From Microlunatus lacustris (lineage in GTDB: Bacteria; Actinomycetota; Actinomycetes; Propionibacteriales; Propionibacteriaceae): a stretch of DNA of 64,000 bases. Positions 25,333-33,897 of this stretch are shown one piece after another; within the stretch, counting starts at the first letter, position 1, and each line of letters starts with the position of its first letter. The position numbers were made by a program, and so were the translations under genes. Below the pieces are notes generated by a model that ran no database searches, was not told where the DNA came from, and worked only from the letters and a program-made list of their open reading frames with translations. The stretch covers positions 62,001-126,000 of the forward strand of contig BAAAJN010000004.1 in assembly GCA_039527025.1 (NCBI GenBank), in the 5' to 3' direction.

Positions 25333-25844
25333 GGCAGGGCCCCGATCGGGAGCGGGACGACGGGGTCTGAGGTGGCCGTCGTGCTTGGCGCCGGCACGGA
25401 CACGACCGGGCAGGTGGCGTGCGCGAGGCAGTAGTGGCTGACCGAACCCACCAGGAGCCGTTCCAGGCCCCGGTGCCCGCGGGTGCCGACGACCAGGAGC
25501 TGGGCTTCGGCGGCGGCGTCGACGATCGTGTGGCCGACCGGGCCGTCCAAGAAGCGGAGGCTCCAGGAGAGCTCGGGTGCGGCGGCGAGGAAGAGCTGGT
25601 GCAGCAGGTGCTTGTTGGCGTCCACCGCACCGGCGGGAACGGTGTGCGGCGCACCCAGCAGGCCGGGCGCCCAGGCGACCGGGTCGCCGAAGTCCTAGCG
25701 CAGGACGTGCACCACCTGCAGCTCCGCGTGGATGGCTCGGGCATGCTGCGCTGCCCAGAGCAGGGCGGCGCGGCTCGCGTCGGAGTCGTCGATGGCGACG
25801 ACGACCGGACGAGCTGCCGAGGTGTCGATCGGTGGGCTGTTCAT
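25329..25844 (-). pseudogene. Universal stress protein interrupted by an in-frame TAG
   Basis: ATG 25844 (GGAGG seven bases upstream) gives MNSPPIDTSAARPVVVAIDD, ASRAALLWAAQHARAIHAEL and QVVHVLR, then TAG at 25697-25695. The same frame continues without shift as DFGDPVAWAPGLLGAPHTVP and ends with the ATP-binding motif VVGTRGHRGLERLLVGSVSH and HATCPVVSVP. This is a complete UspA-type domain of about 170 residues broken only by one stop codon. Either the gene is recently dead or one base is wrong. A DosR-type box lies about 100 bp upstream. Confidence 0.75.
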
Positions 25845-25945
25845 GTCGGTCCTCCGGTGGAAGGGGCGGGGGCGAGCGGTCGGATCACCGTGTTCGCTCA
25901 GATCGCCTCCTGCCTCAGCCTCGCCCCGCACCGGACCGGACGACA

Positions 25946-25959
25946 GGGACCTTGGTCCC
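25946..25959. promoter_or_regulatory. DosR/DevR-type box GGGACCTTGGTCCC
   Basis: This perfect 14-bp palindrome fits GGGNCNNNNGNCCC. It lies about 100 bp upstream of the universal stress protein and PNPOx-like genes, both of which are typical DosR-regulon families in mycobacteria. Regulation is inferred from the motif and gene types. Confidence 0.55.
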
Positions 25960-26068
25960 GGGGGTCCCCGGGTCCCGGCGGAAGACCCCTCAGACCAGGG
26001 ATCTACGGCCTGCAGGTGGCCCTCGCGGGCGCGACCCGGCCTCGTCGTGCGCACCGGGACGCGGAAGG

Positions 26069-26656
26069 TCAGACCTGCAGCAGCTCCGCGGCGACGACGT
26101 GCACCGGGACGCCCGCCACCAGGGCGCGTCGACGCAGCAGCTCCAGACCGGTGTCCGGGTCGTGGCCCTGCTCCAGGAGGACGCCGACGGCACGGTTGAC
26201 CGTGGCCAGCTCGTCGAGGCCGGCGATCCCGGAACTGGTCCGGGTCGGGGGGAGGTCGGCGTCCAGCTCGGGGGCGGGCGCGTGCGGAGCGGTGGCCGGG
26301 CAGAGGACGTGGCACAGGTCCGCGGCCAGGTCGACCAGCGAACCCGGCGTGGTGCTGTAGAAGACGGCCCTGCCGCCGGCCTCGAGCTCGGCGGAGAGCA
26401 GCTGGAGGGGAAGCCCCAGCGAGGTCGTGACGGCGTGGGCCTGACCGGCGCGGACGGTGCTGAGGACCACCGGCTGGCCGCCGTGGACCACGGTCAGCGC
26501 GAACCCGGCGTACCCCGACACGGCGTCCTGCACGTCGGCGGAGAGGGCGGTCAGCGTGCCGGTCAGCGTCGCTGGGTGCTCGTCGGCACCGGCGGCGAAC
26601 CGGTGCAGGTGGGCGACCAGCTCGCGAGGAACGTGCGCGTCGACGGGAAGGGGCAC
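26069..26656 (-). CDS. GAF-like/ANTAR regulator, short form
   Basis: This 195-residue protein has a GAF-like sensor half (LTGTLTALSADVQDAVSGYA, FALTVVHGGQPVVLSTVRAG) and a C-terminal helical ANTAR-like domain (IAGLDELATVNRAVGVLLEQ, then ELLRRRALVAGVPVHVVAAE). ANTAR domains bind dual-hairpin RNA and antiterminate transcription. Several conserved ANTAR positions differ, so RNA binding is less certain than in the upstream neighbour. The start is taken as GTG 26656 (PVPLPVDAHVPRELVAHL). It follows the full GAF-ANTAR gene on the same strand after about 134 bp. Confidence 0.65.
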   Translation of the reverse strand: MPLPVDAHVPRELVAHLHRFAAGADEHPATLTGTLTALSADVQDAVSGYAGFALTVVHGGQPVVLSTVRAGQAHAVTTSLGLPLQLLSAELEAGGRAVFYSTTPGSLVDLAADLCHVLCPATAPHAPAPELDADLPPTRTSSGIAGLDELATVNRAVGVLLEQGHDPDTGLELLRRRALVAGVPVHVVAAELLQV

Positions 26657-26790
26657 GGGAACATCTCTTCCGAACAGCGGTTCTGCCCGCAGGTGAGGCC
26701 TGTCCCAGCTGGGTGCCGACAAGCTCGTGGCGGCCACCGACCGCGAGGCCAGGCCGCCACCCCTGATGGTACGGCCACCGGCAGTGCGCG

Positions 26791-27558
26791 TCAGGCGCGG
26801 TGGTTGCGTGCCCGGCGGACAGCCTCGTCGACGAGGTTGCCGGCGATCGTGAGGAGCTTCTGGTGCTCGTGCTGGCTGAGGGTCCGCAGCCGCTGCAGCG
26901 CCTCCTCCTCCGAGACGCCACTGCGGCTCATCACGATCCCCACCGCGCGCTCGACGACCATCCGGGTCTCCAGCGTCGCGGTCAGCTGCGCGGCGAGCCG
27001 TCGGGTCTGCTCGAGGACCTGGGCGTTCTGGACCGCGATCGCCGCGGGCGCCGCGAACAGCTCCCCGAGCTCGGCCGCCCGCGTGTCGAAGGCGTCCTTG
27101 TGGTGGGCGTAGACGTTCATCGCCCCCACCACGCCGTCCGGGGTGAGCAGCGGGAGCGAGACCGCGCTGTGCACCCCCATGCGCGCGACCCGGCCGCCGA
27201 AGCGGCGCCACCGGGGGTCGGCGCCCAGGGATCCGGAGAGGACGGTGCGCGCCTGGGCCGCCGCAGTGATGCAGGGGCCCTCGCCGATGCCGTACTGCAC
27301 GTCGTCGATCTCGCTCACGAACTCGGCGGTGGCCACGATCGTGTTGCTCCGGCCCTCTTCCAGCAGCGTCAGACCGGCCCCGTCGGCGCCGGGGATCGAC
27401 CGCACGGCCAGCTCCGCGACCCGGGTCAGCAGCTCCTCCAGCGGCAACCGGACCAGCCCCAGCCGCGCGAGCCCGTCCAGACCTGACCGCAGGTCGTCGT
27501 CCTCGACCCCGCGCTCCACCGCGGACCGGTCCAGCGCACCAGCGTCTCCAGCAGACAC
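26791..27558 (-). CDS. GAF-ANTAR transcription antiterminator
   Basis: This 255-residue protein has a GAF domain (LEELLTRVAELAVRSIPGAD, YGIGEGPCITAAAQARTVLS, GVHSAVSLPLLTPDGVVGAM) followed by a well-conserved ANTAR domain (TLETRMVVERAVGIVMSRSG, SEEEALQRLRTLSQHEHQKL, then AGNLVDEAVRRAR). It should sense a small ligand and bind paired RNA hairpins in leader transcripts. The first GTG has GGAGG very close, so the exact start is uncertain by a few codons. Targets are not evident in the window. Confidence 0.85.
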   Translation of the reverse strand: MSAGDAGALDRSAVERGVEDDDLRSGLDGLARLGLVRLPLEELLTRVAELAVRSIPGADGAGLTLLEEGRSNTIVATAEFVSEIDDVQYGIGEGPCITAAAQARTVLSGSLGADPRWRRFGGRVARMGVHSAVSLPLLTPDGVVGAMNVYAHHKDAFDTRAAELGELFAAPAAIAVQNAQVLEQTRRLAAQLTATLETRMVVERAVGIVMSRSGVSEEEALQRLRTLSQHEHQKLLTIAGNLVDEAVRRARNHRA

Positions 27559-27844
27559 CCTCCACCCCCGGCCCAGGGCCGACTCGTCCCGCCATCATGC
27601 CGGAACGAGGAACAGCCGCCGCCGCTGGGCGGCGGGCGGGCAGGGGAGGAGCCCGGACGCACCCCTCCGGTGCGGCGACGCCCACCCCCGGGCGACCGCC
27701 TTCCCTGGTGGCCTATAGTCGGCGGTGCTGCGATCGAGCAGCCGGCCTGGGAACCAGTCGAGCCGCTCGTCGCCCCTACTGGATCGTGCAGTTGGTGCCG
27801 CCGCCCAGACGCTGTCCGGGACTCCCGTTCCAAGGGACCCCGTC

Positions 27845-28969
27845 ATGACCCTCACTGCCCCCGCCGACCCGTTCTCGGCCTCCTCTGCAGGACCCGCCTC
27901 TCCGCCTGGCAGCCCGTCGCCGCGTGCGCGGGCGACCAGCGACTTCACCGCGCTCACCCGACAGGTCACCGCCGCCGGGCTGATGCGTCGCCGCTACGGC
28001 TACTACTGGACGAAGCTGGTCGTCTCCGCGCTGGCCCTGTCCGGCTGGGTGGCCGGGTTCGTCTGGCTCGGCGACAGCTGGTGGCAGCTGGCGAACGCCG
28101 CCGTGCTGGCCCTGCTGCTCACCCAGGTCGCGTTCCTCGGCCACGACGCAGCCCACCGCCAGATCTTCGTGTCCGGTCGCTGGAACGACACGGTGAGCCT
28201 GCTGCTGACCAACCTCTTCGTGGGCATCAGCCACGGTTGGTGGAAGAACAAGCACAACCGGCACCATGCCGCCCCCAACAAGGAGGGGGCCGACCCCGAC
28301 ATCGATCTCGGAGCGGTGGCGATGACGCCCGCCATGGCGGCCCGGCACCGCAACCGGCTGCTGGCCTGGCTGACCGCCCGCCAGGGCTGGTACTTCTTCC
28401 CCCTGCTGTGCCTGGAGGGGTTGTCCCTGCACGTCAGCAGCGTCCGTCGCGCCTTCGGTCCGGGCGCGGCCGGAGAGCGGCGGTGGCTGGAGGCCACGCT
28501 CCTGGTCATCCGGCTGGCCGGACTGGTGGCGCTGGTGTTCTGGGTCCTGCCACCCGGGCTGGCGGTCCTGTTCCTGGCGGTGCAGCTGGGGGTGTTCGGC
28601 TTCTACCTCGGCGCAGCGTTCGCCCCCAACCACATCGGGATGCCGTTGGTGTCGGCTCGGCTCAAGCTCGACTTCCTCCGTCGGCAGGTCCTGGTGAGCC
28701 GCAACATCTCGGGCGGGCCGCTGATGTCGGTGCTGATGGGGGGCCTCAACTACCAGGTGGAGCACCACCTGTTCCCCTCGATGGCCCGTCCCCACCTGCG
28801 CAAGGTCGCTCCTCTGGTCCGCGCGCACTGCGCCGCGATCGGTGTCCCCTACACCCAGATCAGCCTGCTCCAGTCCTACGTGCAGGTGACGCGTTACCTG
28901 CACACCGTCGGCCTGAAGGGCAACGACCCGTTCCTGTGCCCGCTGGTCGCGCAACGGCGTAGCCTGTGA
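27845..28969 (+). CDS. Membrane fatty-acid desaturase, linoleoyl-CoA-type
   Basis: This 374-residue integral membrane di-iron desaturase has histidine boxes HDAAHR (in VAFLGHDAAHRQ), HNRHH (in NKHNRHHAAPNKEG) and QVEHHLF (in NYQVEHHLFPSMARPHL). The third box with Gln in place of the first His is typical of front-end/Delta-6-like acyl-CoA desaturases. Hydrophobic pairs lie between boxes. ATG 27845 has AAGGGA upstream. It would adjust membrane lipid unsaturation, for example in cold. A small gene follows with a four-base overlap. Confidence 0.9.
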   Translation: MTLTAPADPFSASSAGPASPPGSPSPRARATSDFTALTRQVTAAGLMRRRYGYYWTKLVVSALALSGWVAGFVWLGDSWWQLANAAVLALLLTQVAFLGHDAAHRQIFVSGRWNDTVSLLLTNLFVGISHGWWKNKHNRHHAAPNKEGADPDIDLGAVAMTPAMAARHRNRLLAWLTARQGWYFFPLLCLEGLSLHVSSVRRAFGPGAAGERRWLEATLLVIRLAGLVALVFWVLPPGLAVLFLAVQLGVFGFYLGAAFAPNHIGMPLVSARLKLDFLRRQVLVSRNISGGPLMSVLMGGLNYQVEHHLFPSMARPHLRKVAPLVRAHCAAIGVPYTQISLLQSYVQVTRYLHTVGLKGNDPFLCPLVAQRRSL

Positions 28970-29319
28970 CCGTCGCCGGGCAGGACGCCCGTCGGGACGC
29001 CGCCCACCACCAGGTGCTGGAGAGCGGACGTCGACGGGTGGGGTGCGCGGTGGAGCAGCTCTGGGTGCTGTACCTGGGCCTGGATGGGGGCGCCGACCTG
29101 TTCACCCTCGAGGCCTTCCTGCACGGCGCGTGCGCGCTGCCGCCCGCCGAGCAGGACATCCTGGCCAACGTCATCAACGAGGAGCTCGACGACCGCTGCC
29201 GCGCGGCGCAGGTGCCGTACCTGGTCACCCTGGGCGCCGCGGACACCCGTCGAGACCCCCTGACGGTCATCGACGAGCTCTTCGGACGTCCGTCCCCGGG
29301 CTCCGCCGGGCCCGGCTGA
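28966..29319 (+). CDS. Small conserved-looking protein coupled to the desaturase
   Basis: GTG 28966 overlaps the desaturase stop (GTGA), so it is co-translated. The 117-residue product is mostly helical (HHQVLESGRRRVGCAVEQLW, FTLEAFLHGACALPPAEQDI, LANVINEELDD). It has a hydrophobic patch VLYLGLDGG but no clear membrane helix. I do not recognise a family. Its tight coupling suggests a role with the desaturase or with lipid regulation, which is inference only. Confidence 0.6.
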   Translation: MTVAGQDARRDAAHHQVLESGRRRVGCAVEQLWVLYLGLDGGADLFTLEAFLHGACALPPAEQDILANVINEELDDRCRAAQVPYLVTLGAADTRRDPLTVIDELFGRPSPGSAGPG

Positions 29320-29336
29320 CCAAGGGCCCCGGGTGC

Positions 29337-29879
29337 TCAGCGCCGGTGCTGCACCGGTCGGTTGGAGGGCTGGTCGAGCTCGGCGGGAACGGGGGCGTCG
29401 CCGGACCTGGCCACCACGAAGCGGCCGGCCAGGTTGGCGAGTCCGAGGACGAGTGCCGGCTGGTCGGCGCCCTGGGCGTCGGCAGCACTGCTGAGGCCCC
29501 GCGGCTGGAGCGCGCCGGCGACCCCGACGGTCCAGCCGAACCGCTGGTCGGGGTCGAGGTGCTCGATGCGCAACAGCACCAGCGGAGCAGGGACGAGCCC
29601 CGCACTGGCGTGGGCGGTGAGCAGGAGACCCTCCTCGTGCACGCGGTAGGCCGCCGGGACCCGGTGCGGTCGCTGGGGGTAGAAGACCCAGCCTCGACCG
29701 GACGGCGGCAGCAGCTGCGAGCACTGCTTCTGCTCCAGAGGCTCCACGTGGCTCAGGCGCTGGGCGATGGGCCACCAGACGGGCAGCGCGGCGGACGCCA
29801 GCGGGGCCGGACCGTTGGGGGGGACGGGGGAGAGGGACCGTGCGGGGGAGGGGGACGAAACGGGGGAGGTGATCGTCAT
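29337..29879 (-). CDS. Hypothetical protein, possible PNPOx-like fold
   Basis: ATG 29879, with CCAGGA upstream, starts a 180-residue protein. A Ser/Pro-rich N-terminus (residues 1-30) is followed by WPIAQRLSHVEPLEQKQCSQ, GRGWVFYPQRPHRVPAAYRV, HEEGLLLTAHASAGLVPAPL and FGWTVGVAGALQPR. The alternating strands and final W-T-V-x-V-x-G-x-A pattern are reminiscent of split-barrel flavoproteins, but the match is weak. It converges with the small protein at 28966. Confidence 0.5.
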   Translation of the reverse strand: MTITSPVSSPSPARSLSPVPPNGPAPLASAALPVWWPIAQRLSHVEPLEQKQCSQLLPPSGRGWVFYPQRPHRVPAAYRVHEEGLLLTAHASAGLVPAPLVLLRIEHLDPDQRFGWTVGVAGALQPRGLSSAADAQGADQPALVLGLANLAGRFVVARSGDAPVPAELDQPSNRPVQHRR

Positions 29880-30496
29880 CGGTGGTCCTGGCAGCAGAAA
29901 CCCGGGTGAGAACTGGGCGAAGGCACGTCGCGAGCGGCGGTGGACGGCTCGGCGACTCCCCAGGCGGCTGGTGGTGCAGCACGGTCAAGGTAGCCGAGAA
30001 CCGGCAGAGCCGCCAGTACGCCGGCCGCGGTGGACCCCGGGGTCCCCTCCTGGTCGGGCGGATGGAGGGCTGGCGTGCGCGCGCAGGAGCGGCTAAGGTC
30101 GTGGTGCTGTCACCCAGCCACCTCGGGACCCGACTCGCCGCCCGCACTCCCCGTGCAGCCGCAGGCCACTGGCGTCGCCGACCTCGACCAGAGTCATCCC
30201 CCCGCGGTCGGTGCACCCGGCCGCAGGTCCTCCACCTCCCCAGTCAGGTCGACGGAGCTGCCCACGCGCGCCCGTCAGGACTGGGGTTTCGATGCCCGGG
30301 ACAGGTCTGCGCCGCCGGTCTGGCGATACCCCCGAGTCGACCAGGCCCCACCTCTGGCGGCAGCCTGTCCCGGGCACGACTTCCTCCGTCGTGCTGCCCC
30401 CGCCCCGACCTCCCCTGGCGGGGACGCTCGCGGTCGGCCACGCTGGACGGGTGCCGGTCGACGGTCCGGTCGGCCTCCGGGAGGCGGGAGCTGGGC
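29880..30496. other. Long intergenic region between 29879 and the GyrI-like gene
   Basis: About 617 bases without a convincing gene. The divergent promoters for both flanking genes should be here. The most notable content is a long inverted repeat at 30293-30376. Open frames crossing it show no domain and no ribosome site. Confidence 0.45.
30293..30376. ncRNA. Long stable hairpin, candidate structured RNA
   Basis: TGCCCGGGACAGG (30293-30305) is matched by CCTGTCCCGGGCA (30364-30376), a perfect 13-bp inverted repeat. Inside it CTGCGCCGCC faces GGCGGCAG with two extra bases, and GGTCTGG faces CCAGGCC with one G-U pair. The whole 84 bases can form one long interrupted stem with a terminal loop of about 17. 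No U-run follows, so it is not a classic terminator. It may be a leader structure of the GyrI-like gene 120 bases downstream, or a separate small RNA. Confidence 0.4.
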
Positions 30497-31129
30497 ATGG
30501 CGAAGACCGACTTCAAGCGGCAGCTGCCCAGCTACACGGCCACCCGCGGGGAGTTCACGCTCGTGCAGGTCCCCGCGCTGCAGTACCTCGTGGTCGACGG
30601 CCACGGCGACCCGAACACCTCGGCCTACGTCGACGCCGTCACGTCGCTGTACCCGCTCGCCTACGCCGTGAAGTTCCTCAGCAAGACCCAGCTGGGACAG
30701 GACTACGTCGTGATGCCGCTGGAGGCCCTGTGGTGGTCCGACGACATGGCCGCCTTCACCAGCGAGCGGGACAAGTCCCGCTGGGACTGGACGCTGATGA
30801 CCATGGTCCCGGACTGGATCACCGCCGAGCACGTCATGACAGCACGCGAGGCGGCTGGCCGGAAGGCCGCCCCCGCACGGCTCGACGAGGTCCGGCTGGA
30901 GCGCTACGACGAGGGCTTGAGCGTCCAGACCCTCCACCTCGGCTCCTACGACGACGAGGGACCGGTCCTCCGGGCGATGCACGAGGAGTTCATCCCCGCG
31001 CACGCGCTGCGGTGGTCGGGCAAGCACCACGAGATCTACCTGAGTGATCCCCGGCGCACCGCAGCCGCCCGGCTCCGGACGATCCTGCGCCAGCCCGTGG
31101 ACCGCGTCGCCCCAGTCCCGCCGGCCTGA
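30497..31129 (+). CDS. GyrI-like small-molecule-binding domain protein
   Basis: This 210-residue protein belongs to the GyrI-like family (AKTDFKRQLPSYTATRGEFT, VQVPALQYLVVDGHGDPNTS, LYPLAYAVKFLSKTQLGQDY, ALWWSDDMAAFTSERDKSRW, EEFIPAHALRWSGKHHEIYL and SDPRR). Such proteins bind or hydrolyse small ligands; the ligand here is unknown. ATG 30497 has GGGAG seven bases upstream. It has no operon partner. Confidence 0.85.
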   Translation: MAKTDFKRQLPSYTATRGEFTLVQVPALQYLVVDGHGDPNTSAYVDAVTSLYPLAYAVKFLSKTQLGQDYVVMPLEALWWSDDMAAFTSERDKSRWDWTLMTMVPDWITAEHVMTAREAAGRKAAPARLDEVRLERYDEGLSVQTLHLGSYDDEGPVLRAMHEEFIPAHALRWSGKHHEIYLSDPRRTAAARLRTILRQPVDRVAPVPPA

Positions 31130-31360
31130 CCGGGACCAGGGCCGGCCCGTCTCAGGACCGGGGAGCGCGGCACCGCTCGTTCCCGCCGCGCCCCGCTCGG
31201 AGTCAGAGGTGGACGCGCATGACCACCCACCCGGGCGTCGGCCGGTCGACCACGCGGGAGCCGAGCTCGGGCTGCCCCACGGGGCCGCGTGCCGATCGGC
31301 GCACCCATCTCGGAAACGCTGGCGCCGGTCGTCGGGCGGCCGGGCTGCCGGGGTGGGCGC

Positions 31361-32371
31361 CTACTTGACGACCTGCAGCCGGGAGCGGTCGATGGTCAGC
31401 ACCACCGCGGCGACGATCACCGCACCGTAGAAGATCTGCTCGTAGCTGGGGTCGACGCCGATCACGCTCAGACCGACGCGGAGGACGACGATGATCAGCG
31501 CCCCGACCAGGGTGCGCAGTGCCCCGCCGACCCCTCCGGTGATCGCCGTGCCACCGATGACCACGGCCGCGATGGCCGGCAGCTGCAGCGTGTCGGCGAG
31601 CGTCGGACCTCCGCTGTGCTGGCTCGCGGCCAGGACGACCGCGGCCAGGCCGGCGAAGAAGCTGCACAGGGTGAAGGCGAGCACCCGGACGGTCGTGGTC
31701 GACCCCCCGGACATCAGCAGGGCCTGCTCCGCGAGACCGGTGGCGTGGAAGTCCCGGCCGTGCGCCAGCGTGCGCATGGCCAGCGAGATGACCGCGGCCA
31801 GCCCGATCACCAGGACCGCGGCGAGCGGGAGCTGCGCCACCCGCAGGTCGGTGATCCAGCCGATGGCGTCGTAGCCGGTGCTGATCCGGATGGTGCTCGC
31901 CCCGGAGACGGCCAGACCCAACCCGCTGTAGAGGCCCAGGGCGCCGAGCGTGGCGATGAACGACGGGATCTGCGCCTTGGCGATGACCAGGCCGTTGACC
32001 AGCCCGATCAACGCCGTGGCGGCCAGCACCGCCACCACGGCCAGCACACCGAGGTCGGGGATCCAGAGGGCCAGCAGCACGGTCCCGAAGGAGGCGGTGG
32101 CCGCGAACGAGAGGTCGATGCCGCCGGTCAGGATCACGAAGGTCTGGCCGAGGGCCAGCAGCAGGATCGGGGTCATGGACTCCAGCAGCCCCCGGAGACT
32201 GGGCAGGCTGAGGAAGGTCGGCTGCTGCACGGTGATCACGAGGGTCAGCGCGACGAGGACCAGGAGGGGGAGAGCAGCGACGACCCGGGCAGAGCCGCCG
32301 GCCCGGCGGCTCGGTGCCTGGGCGGGCGGCGTGGGCAGCGGCACCGTGCTGCCGGTCTGGATCTGGGTCAT
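31361..32371 (-). CDS. Sugar ABC transporter permease (RbsC-like), second of two
   Basis: This 336-residue permease has about ten hydrophobic helices of the branched-chain/ribose class. It shows SMTPILLLALGQTFVILTGG, IDLSFAATASFG and IAAVVIGGTAITGGVGGALR, the conserved ATPase-contact loop of CUT2 permeases. It is last in the operon lipoprotein - permease - ATPase - permease. Two different permeases suggest a heterodimeric channel. Its ATG is two bases after the ATPase stop. Confidence 0.9.
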   Translation of the reverse strand: MTQIQTGSTVPLPTPPAQAPSRRAGGSARVVAALPLLVLVALTLVITVQQPTFLSLPSLRGLLESMTPILLLALGQTFVILTGGIDLSFAATASFGTVLLALWIPDLGVLAVVAVLAATALIGLVNGLVIAKAQIPSFIATLGALGLYSGLGLAVSGASTIRISTGYDAIGWITDLRVAQLPLAAVLVIGLAAVISLAMRTLAHGRDFHATGLAEQALLMSGGSTTTVRVLAFTLCSFFAGLAAVVLAASQHSGGPTLADTLQLPAIAAVVIGGTAITGGVGGALRTLVGALIIVVLRVGLSVIGVDPSYEQIFYGAVIVAAVVLTIDRSRLQVVK

Positions 32372-32373
32372 CG

Positions 32374-33897
32374 CTACACCATCTCCTCGACGAGGTCGAC
32401 CGGGGTGGGCTTGCGGCCCGGTGAGGCGTCGAAGCGGCGCTGCACCTCGCCGTCACGCATCACCACGATCGAGTGGCTGAGGGCGATGGTCTCCTCCAAG
32501 GTGTCGGCCAGCAGGATGATGCCGATGCCCTGACGGCACAGCTGCCGGATGAAGGTGTAGACGTCCTCCTTCGCGCCGACGTCCAACCCGCGCGTCGGGT
32601 GGTCGAGGATCAGCACCCGCAGGCGGGGCGAGCTGAGCCACTTGGCCAGGACCACCTTCTGCTGGTTCCCGCCACTCAGGTTGGTCACGTTGGTCGTGCG
32701 GCTCGGCGTCTTGATCCGCAGCCGCTGGATCCACTGGTCCGCGGCCTCGACGGCTCGCCGCGGGAGGAAGAACGGCCCGCGAGCCACCGGTCGACGGTCG
32801 GCCAGGAAGATGTTCTCCTGCACGCTCATCCCCTGGGCGATGCCCTCGATCCGCCGCTCGGCCGGCACGTAGCCGATGCCGGCGCGGACCGCGTCGACGG
32901 GGGAGCGGAAGCGCACGAGCTCACCGCCGAGCCGGATGCTGCCGGCATCGTGCGGCTCGGCTCCGAACAGCACCCGGGTCAGCTCCTCGCGGCCGGACCC
33001 CAGAACACCGGAGATGCCCAGCACCTCGCCGCGGCGGACCTCGAGGTCGACGCCGGAGAAGGCGCCGGCCCTGCTGAGCCCCTCCACCGCGAGCAGCACC
33101 TCGGCGTCCTCGACCGCCTGCTGCTCCTTCTCCCGGTAGAACTCGGCCGAGCTCTCGCGTCCGACCATCAACCGGTGCAGCTCGTCGGTGTCGGCCGTGC
33201 CGGGGTCACGCTCGGCCACGCACCGGCCGTCCTTGAGGACGTAGACGCGGTCGGAGACGCGGAGCACCTCGTCGAGGCGGTGGGAGACGAAGACCACCGA
33301 GGCGATCTGCCGGAGCCGCTCGATCTGGCCGAAGAGCTCCTCGAGCTCGTCGCCCTCCAGCACGCTGGTGGGCTCGTCCAGCACGATCACCGGCTCGAAC
33401 CGGCTGTGCTCCTCCACCGCGAGGGCCTTGGCCAGCTCGACCATCTGCCGCTGGGCGAAGCTGAGGTCCTCGACCCGGGTGCGCGGGGAGATCGGCGACC
33501 GGATCTTGTCCAGCTGGCGCTGGGCCTGGTCCCGGAGCCTGCGCCAGCGGTAGAGACCGCCGACGACGGCCTCCCGCTCGGCGCCGAGCAGGATGTTCTC
33601 GGCGACGGTCACGCTGGTCACCAGGGACTGCTCCTGGTGCACCATGCCGATCCCGGCCGCCGCCGACTCCCGGGGGCTGCGGAAGACCGTCGGCTGCCCG
33701 CTGCGCAGGATCTCCCCCGAGTCGGGCTGGTAGATGCCGGACAGGATCTTGAGCAGCGTCGACTTGCCGGCACCGTTCTCGCCGATGAGGCCGACCACCT
33801 CGTGCTCGCGCACCTCGAAGGTGACGTCGTCCAGCGCCACGACGTTGCGGAACCTCTTGGTCAGGTGCCTGACCTCGAGGACGGGCGGGGTGCTCAC
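32374..33897 (-). CDS. Sugar ABC transporter ATPase with two ATP-binding domains (RbsA/MglA-like)
   Basis: This 507-residue cytosolic ATPase has tandem domains. Domain 1 has Walker A GENGAGKST, signature LSFAQRQMVELAKAL and Walker B VIVLDEPTSVLEG. Domain 2 has the degenerate GVLGSGREEL in place of Walker A, as usual in this family, then signature LSGGNQQKVVLAKWL. The domain 1 signature LSFAQ lacks the usual L-S-G-G. The GTG start overlaps the upstream permease stop (GTGA), showing translational coupling. Confidence 0.92.
   Translation of the reverse strand: MSTPPVLEVRHLTKRFRNVVALDDVTFEVREHEVVGLIGENGAGKSTLLKILSGIYQPDSGEILRSGQPTVFRSPRESAAAGIGMVHQEQSLVTSVTVAENILLGAEREAVVGGLYRWRRLRDQAQRQLDKIRSPISPRTRVEDLSFAQRQMVELAKALAVEEHSRFEPVIVLDEPTSVLEGDELEELFGQIERLRQIASVVFVSHRLDEVLRVSDRVYVLKDGRCVAERDPGTADTDELHRLMVGRESSAEFYREKEQQAVEDAEVLLAVEGLSRAGAFSGVDLEVRRGEVLGISGVLGSGREELTRVLFGAEPHDAGSIRLGGELVRFRSPVDAVRAGIGYVPAERRIEGIAQGMSVQENIFLADRRPVARGPFFLPRRAVEAADQWIQRLRIKTPSRTTNVTNLSGGNQQKVVLAKWLSSPRLRVLILDHPTRGLDVGAKEDVYTFIRQLCRQGIGIILLADTLEETIALSHSIVVMRDGEVQRRFDASPGRKPTPVDLVEEMV

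Noticed and set aside
30028..30046. Palindrome GGACCCCGGGGTCC as a third DosR box
   Set aside because: The half-site spacing does not fit GGGNCNNNNGNCCC, and GC-only palindromes are expected by chance at this GC content.
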